Assembly (NCBI GenBank): GCA_039029455.1
Contig: JBCCGE010000139.1
Location: forward strand, 1 to 6,502
Length of the DNA: 6,502 nucleotides
Reading direction: 5' to 3'
DNA from: JBCCGE01 sp039029455
Lineage (GTDB): Bacteria > Pseudomonadota > Gammaproteobacteria > Arenicellales > Poriferihabitantaceae
Shown here: one piece after another, positions 5,852 through 6,502 of the stretch
How the letters are laid out: every line of letters begins with the position of its first letter
Numbering within the stretch: the stretch's first letter is position 1
Notes under the pieces: generated by a model
The model's database searches: none
What the model saw: only the letters and a program-made list of their open reading frames with translations
What the model was told of the DNA's origin: nothing
Translations under genes and position numbers: made by a program

Positions 5852-6502
5852 TCAGGCGGCGCGCTTCTCCGCGATTTTGGCAGACGCCGTTTCGACCGCA
5901 ACAGCAGCGTCACGACAGTACGCATCGGCGCCTATAGCCTGGCCGAACTCTTCATTGAGCGGCGCACCACCCACGAGAACGATATAGTCTTCGCGGATAC
6001 CTTTTTCGATAAGCGTATCGATCACGACCTTCATGTAGGGCATAGTCGTGGTCAGCAGTGCAGACATGCCCAGAATGTCAGGCTTGTGTTCTTCCAGAGC
6101 TTCGAGATAGTTTTCAACCGGGTTATCGATGCCGAGATCAATCACCTCGAAGCCCGCGCCTTCCATCATCATCGATACCAGATTTTTGCCGATGTCATGG
6201 ATATCACCCTTAACAGTCCCGATTACCATTTTGCCGATTGGCTCTGCACCGGTTTCCGCCAGCAGCGGCCGAAGAATCTCCATCCCGCCTTTCATGGCAT
6301 TGGCTGACATCAACACTTCGGGAACGAAAAGAATGCCGTCGCGGAAATCGATGCCGACAATGCGCATACCCTCGACCAGCGCATCATCCAAAACTTTGGA
6401 TGCGGTCCATCCCCGGTCAAGAAGTATATGCGTACCTTCAACAATTTCTTCTCTCAGACCATCGTATAGATCGTCATGCATCTGCTCGACCAGTTCATCA
6501 TC
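5852..6502 (-). CDS. Corrinoid methyl-carrier protein (MtbC/MtgC-like), 5' end cut by window edge
   Basis: This small protein carries a B12-type corrinoid whose cobalt shuttles a methyl group between a substrate methyltransferase and an acceptor enzyme in the cytoplasm. The frame stays open to the right edge, adding at least seven residues (DDELVEQ) before the first internal ATG at 6479-6481, so the true start lies outside. Of the visible residues, roughly 1-85 form the helical cap domain with the PEVL segment. The B12-binding Rossmann domain follows, with the signature D-x-H-x-x-G inside VKGDIHDIGKN (His about visible residue 102, the lower cobalt ligand), then GMSALLTTTM and LVGGAPLNEEFG, which line the nucleotide tail of the cofactor. 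Length fits the family (about 210-220 residues). It stops at TGA, 28 bases before the DUF1638 gene. In related clusters the gene commonly sits beside an MttB-family methyltransferase, which would be expected off the right edge. The family assignment is secure; the methyl donor cannot be read from this protein. Confidence 0.95.
   Translation of the reverse strand, partial: DDELVEQMHDDLYDGLREEIVEGTHILLDRGWTASKVLDDALVEGMRIVGIDFRDGILFVPEVLMSANAMKGGMEILRPLLAETGAEPIGKMVIGTVKGDIHDIGKNLVSMMMEGAGFEVIDLGIDNPVENYLEALEEHKPDILGMSALLTTTMPYMKVVIDTLIEKGIREDYIVLVGGAPLNEEFGQAIGADAYCRDAAVAVETASAKIAEKRAA

Overview
The window is a compact run of eight genes, all on the minus strand, so transcription runs from right to left. 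It looks like the interior of one operon for corrinoid (vitamin B12)-dependent methyl transfer. The largest gap between genes is about 67 bases. No convincing promoter is visible, so the start of the transcription unit probably lies beyond the right edge. The first gene enters from the right edge and the last gene leaves through the left edge.

Layout in the order of transcription: (1) a corrinoid-binding methyl-carrier protein of the MtbC/MttC/MtgC type (5' end missing); (2) a DUF1638 protein; (3) a short protein of the family labelled 'virulence factor' in databases; (4) a pterin-binding methyltransferase of the methyltetrahydrofolate:corrinoid type (MeTr/MtgA-like); (5) a small GFA/CENP-V-type zinc protein; (6) a large 2Fe-2S/ASKHA protein of the RACo/RamA-like type that reactivates oxidised corrinoid; (7) a short protein related to the C-terminal catalytic half of cobalamin-independent methionine synthase, with a complete set of candidate zinc ligands; (8) the start of a GNAT acetyltransferase.

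Working model (inference): a substrate-specific methyltransferase not in the window, most likely an MttB-superfamily protein acting on a quaternary amine or similar methyl donor, methylates the corrinoid protein. The MeTr-like enzyme passes the methyl group to tetrahydrofolate, and the MetE-like protein may pass methyl groups to homocysteine or a related thiol. The RACo-like protein restores cob(I)alamin after accidental oxidation. DUF1638 and the 'virulence factor' protein have no known reaction and are the most open parts of the system. The GFA protein may deal with a C1 by-product or may be an unrelated passenger.

The organism is probably a proteobacterium, perhaps marine, of moderate GC. 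This rests on recalled likeness of the carrier, DUF1638, 'virulence factor' and GNAT proteins to alpha- and gammaproteobacterial families, not on any search. The strongest unexplained signals are: matching arginine-rich C-terminal tails on two different proteins of the pathway (MeTr-like and RACo-like), an in-frame continuation of arginine codons past the TAG stop of the RACo-like gene, and a general lack of clear Shine-Dalgarno sequences.
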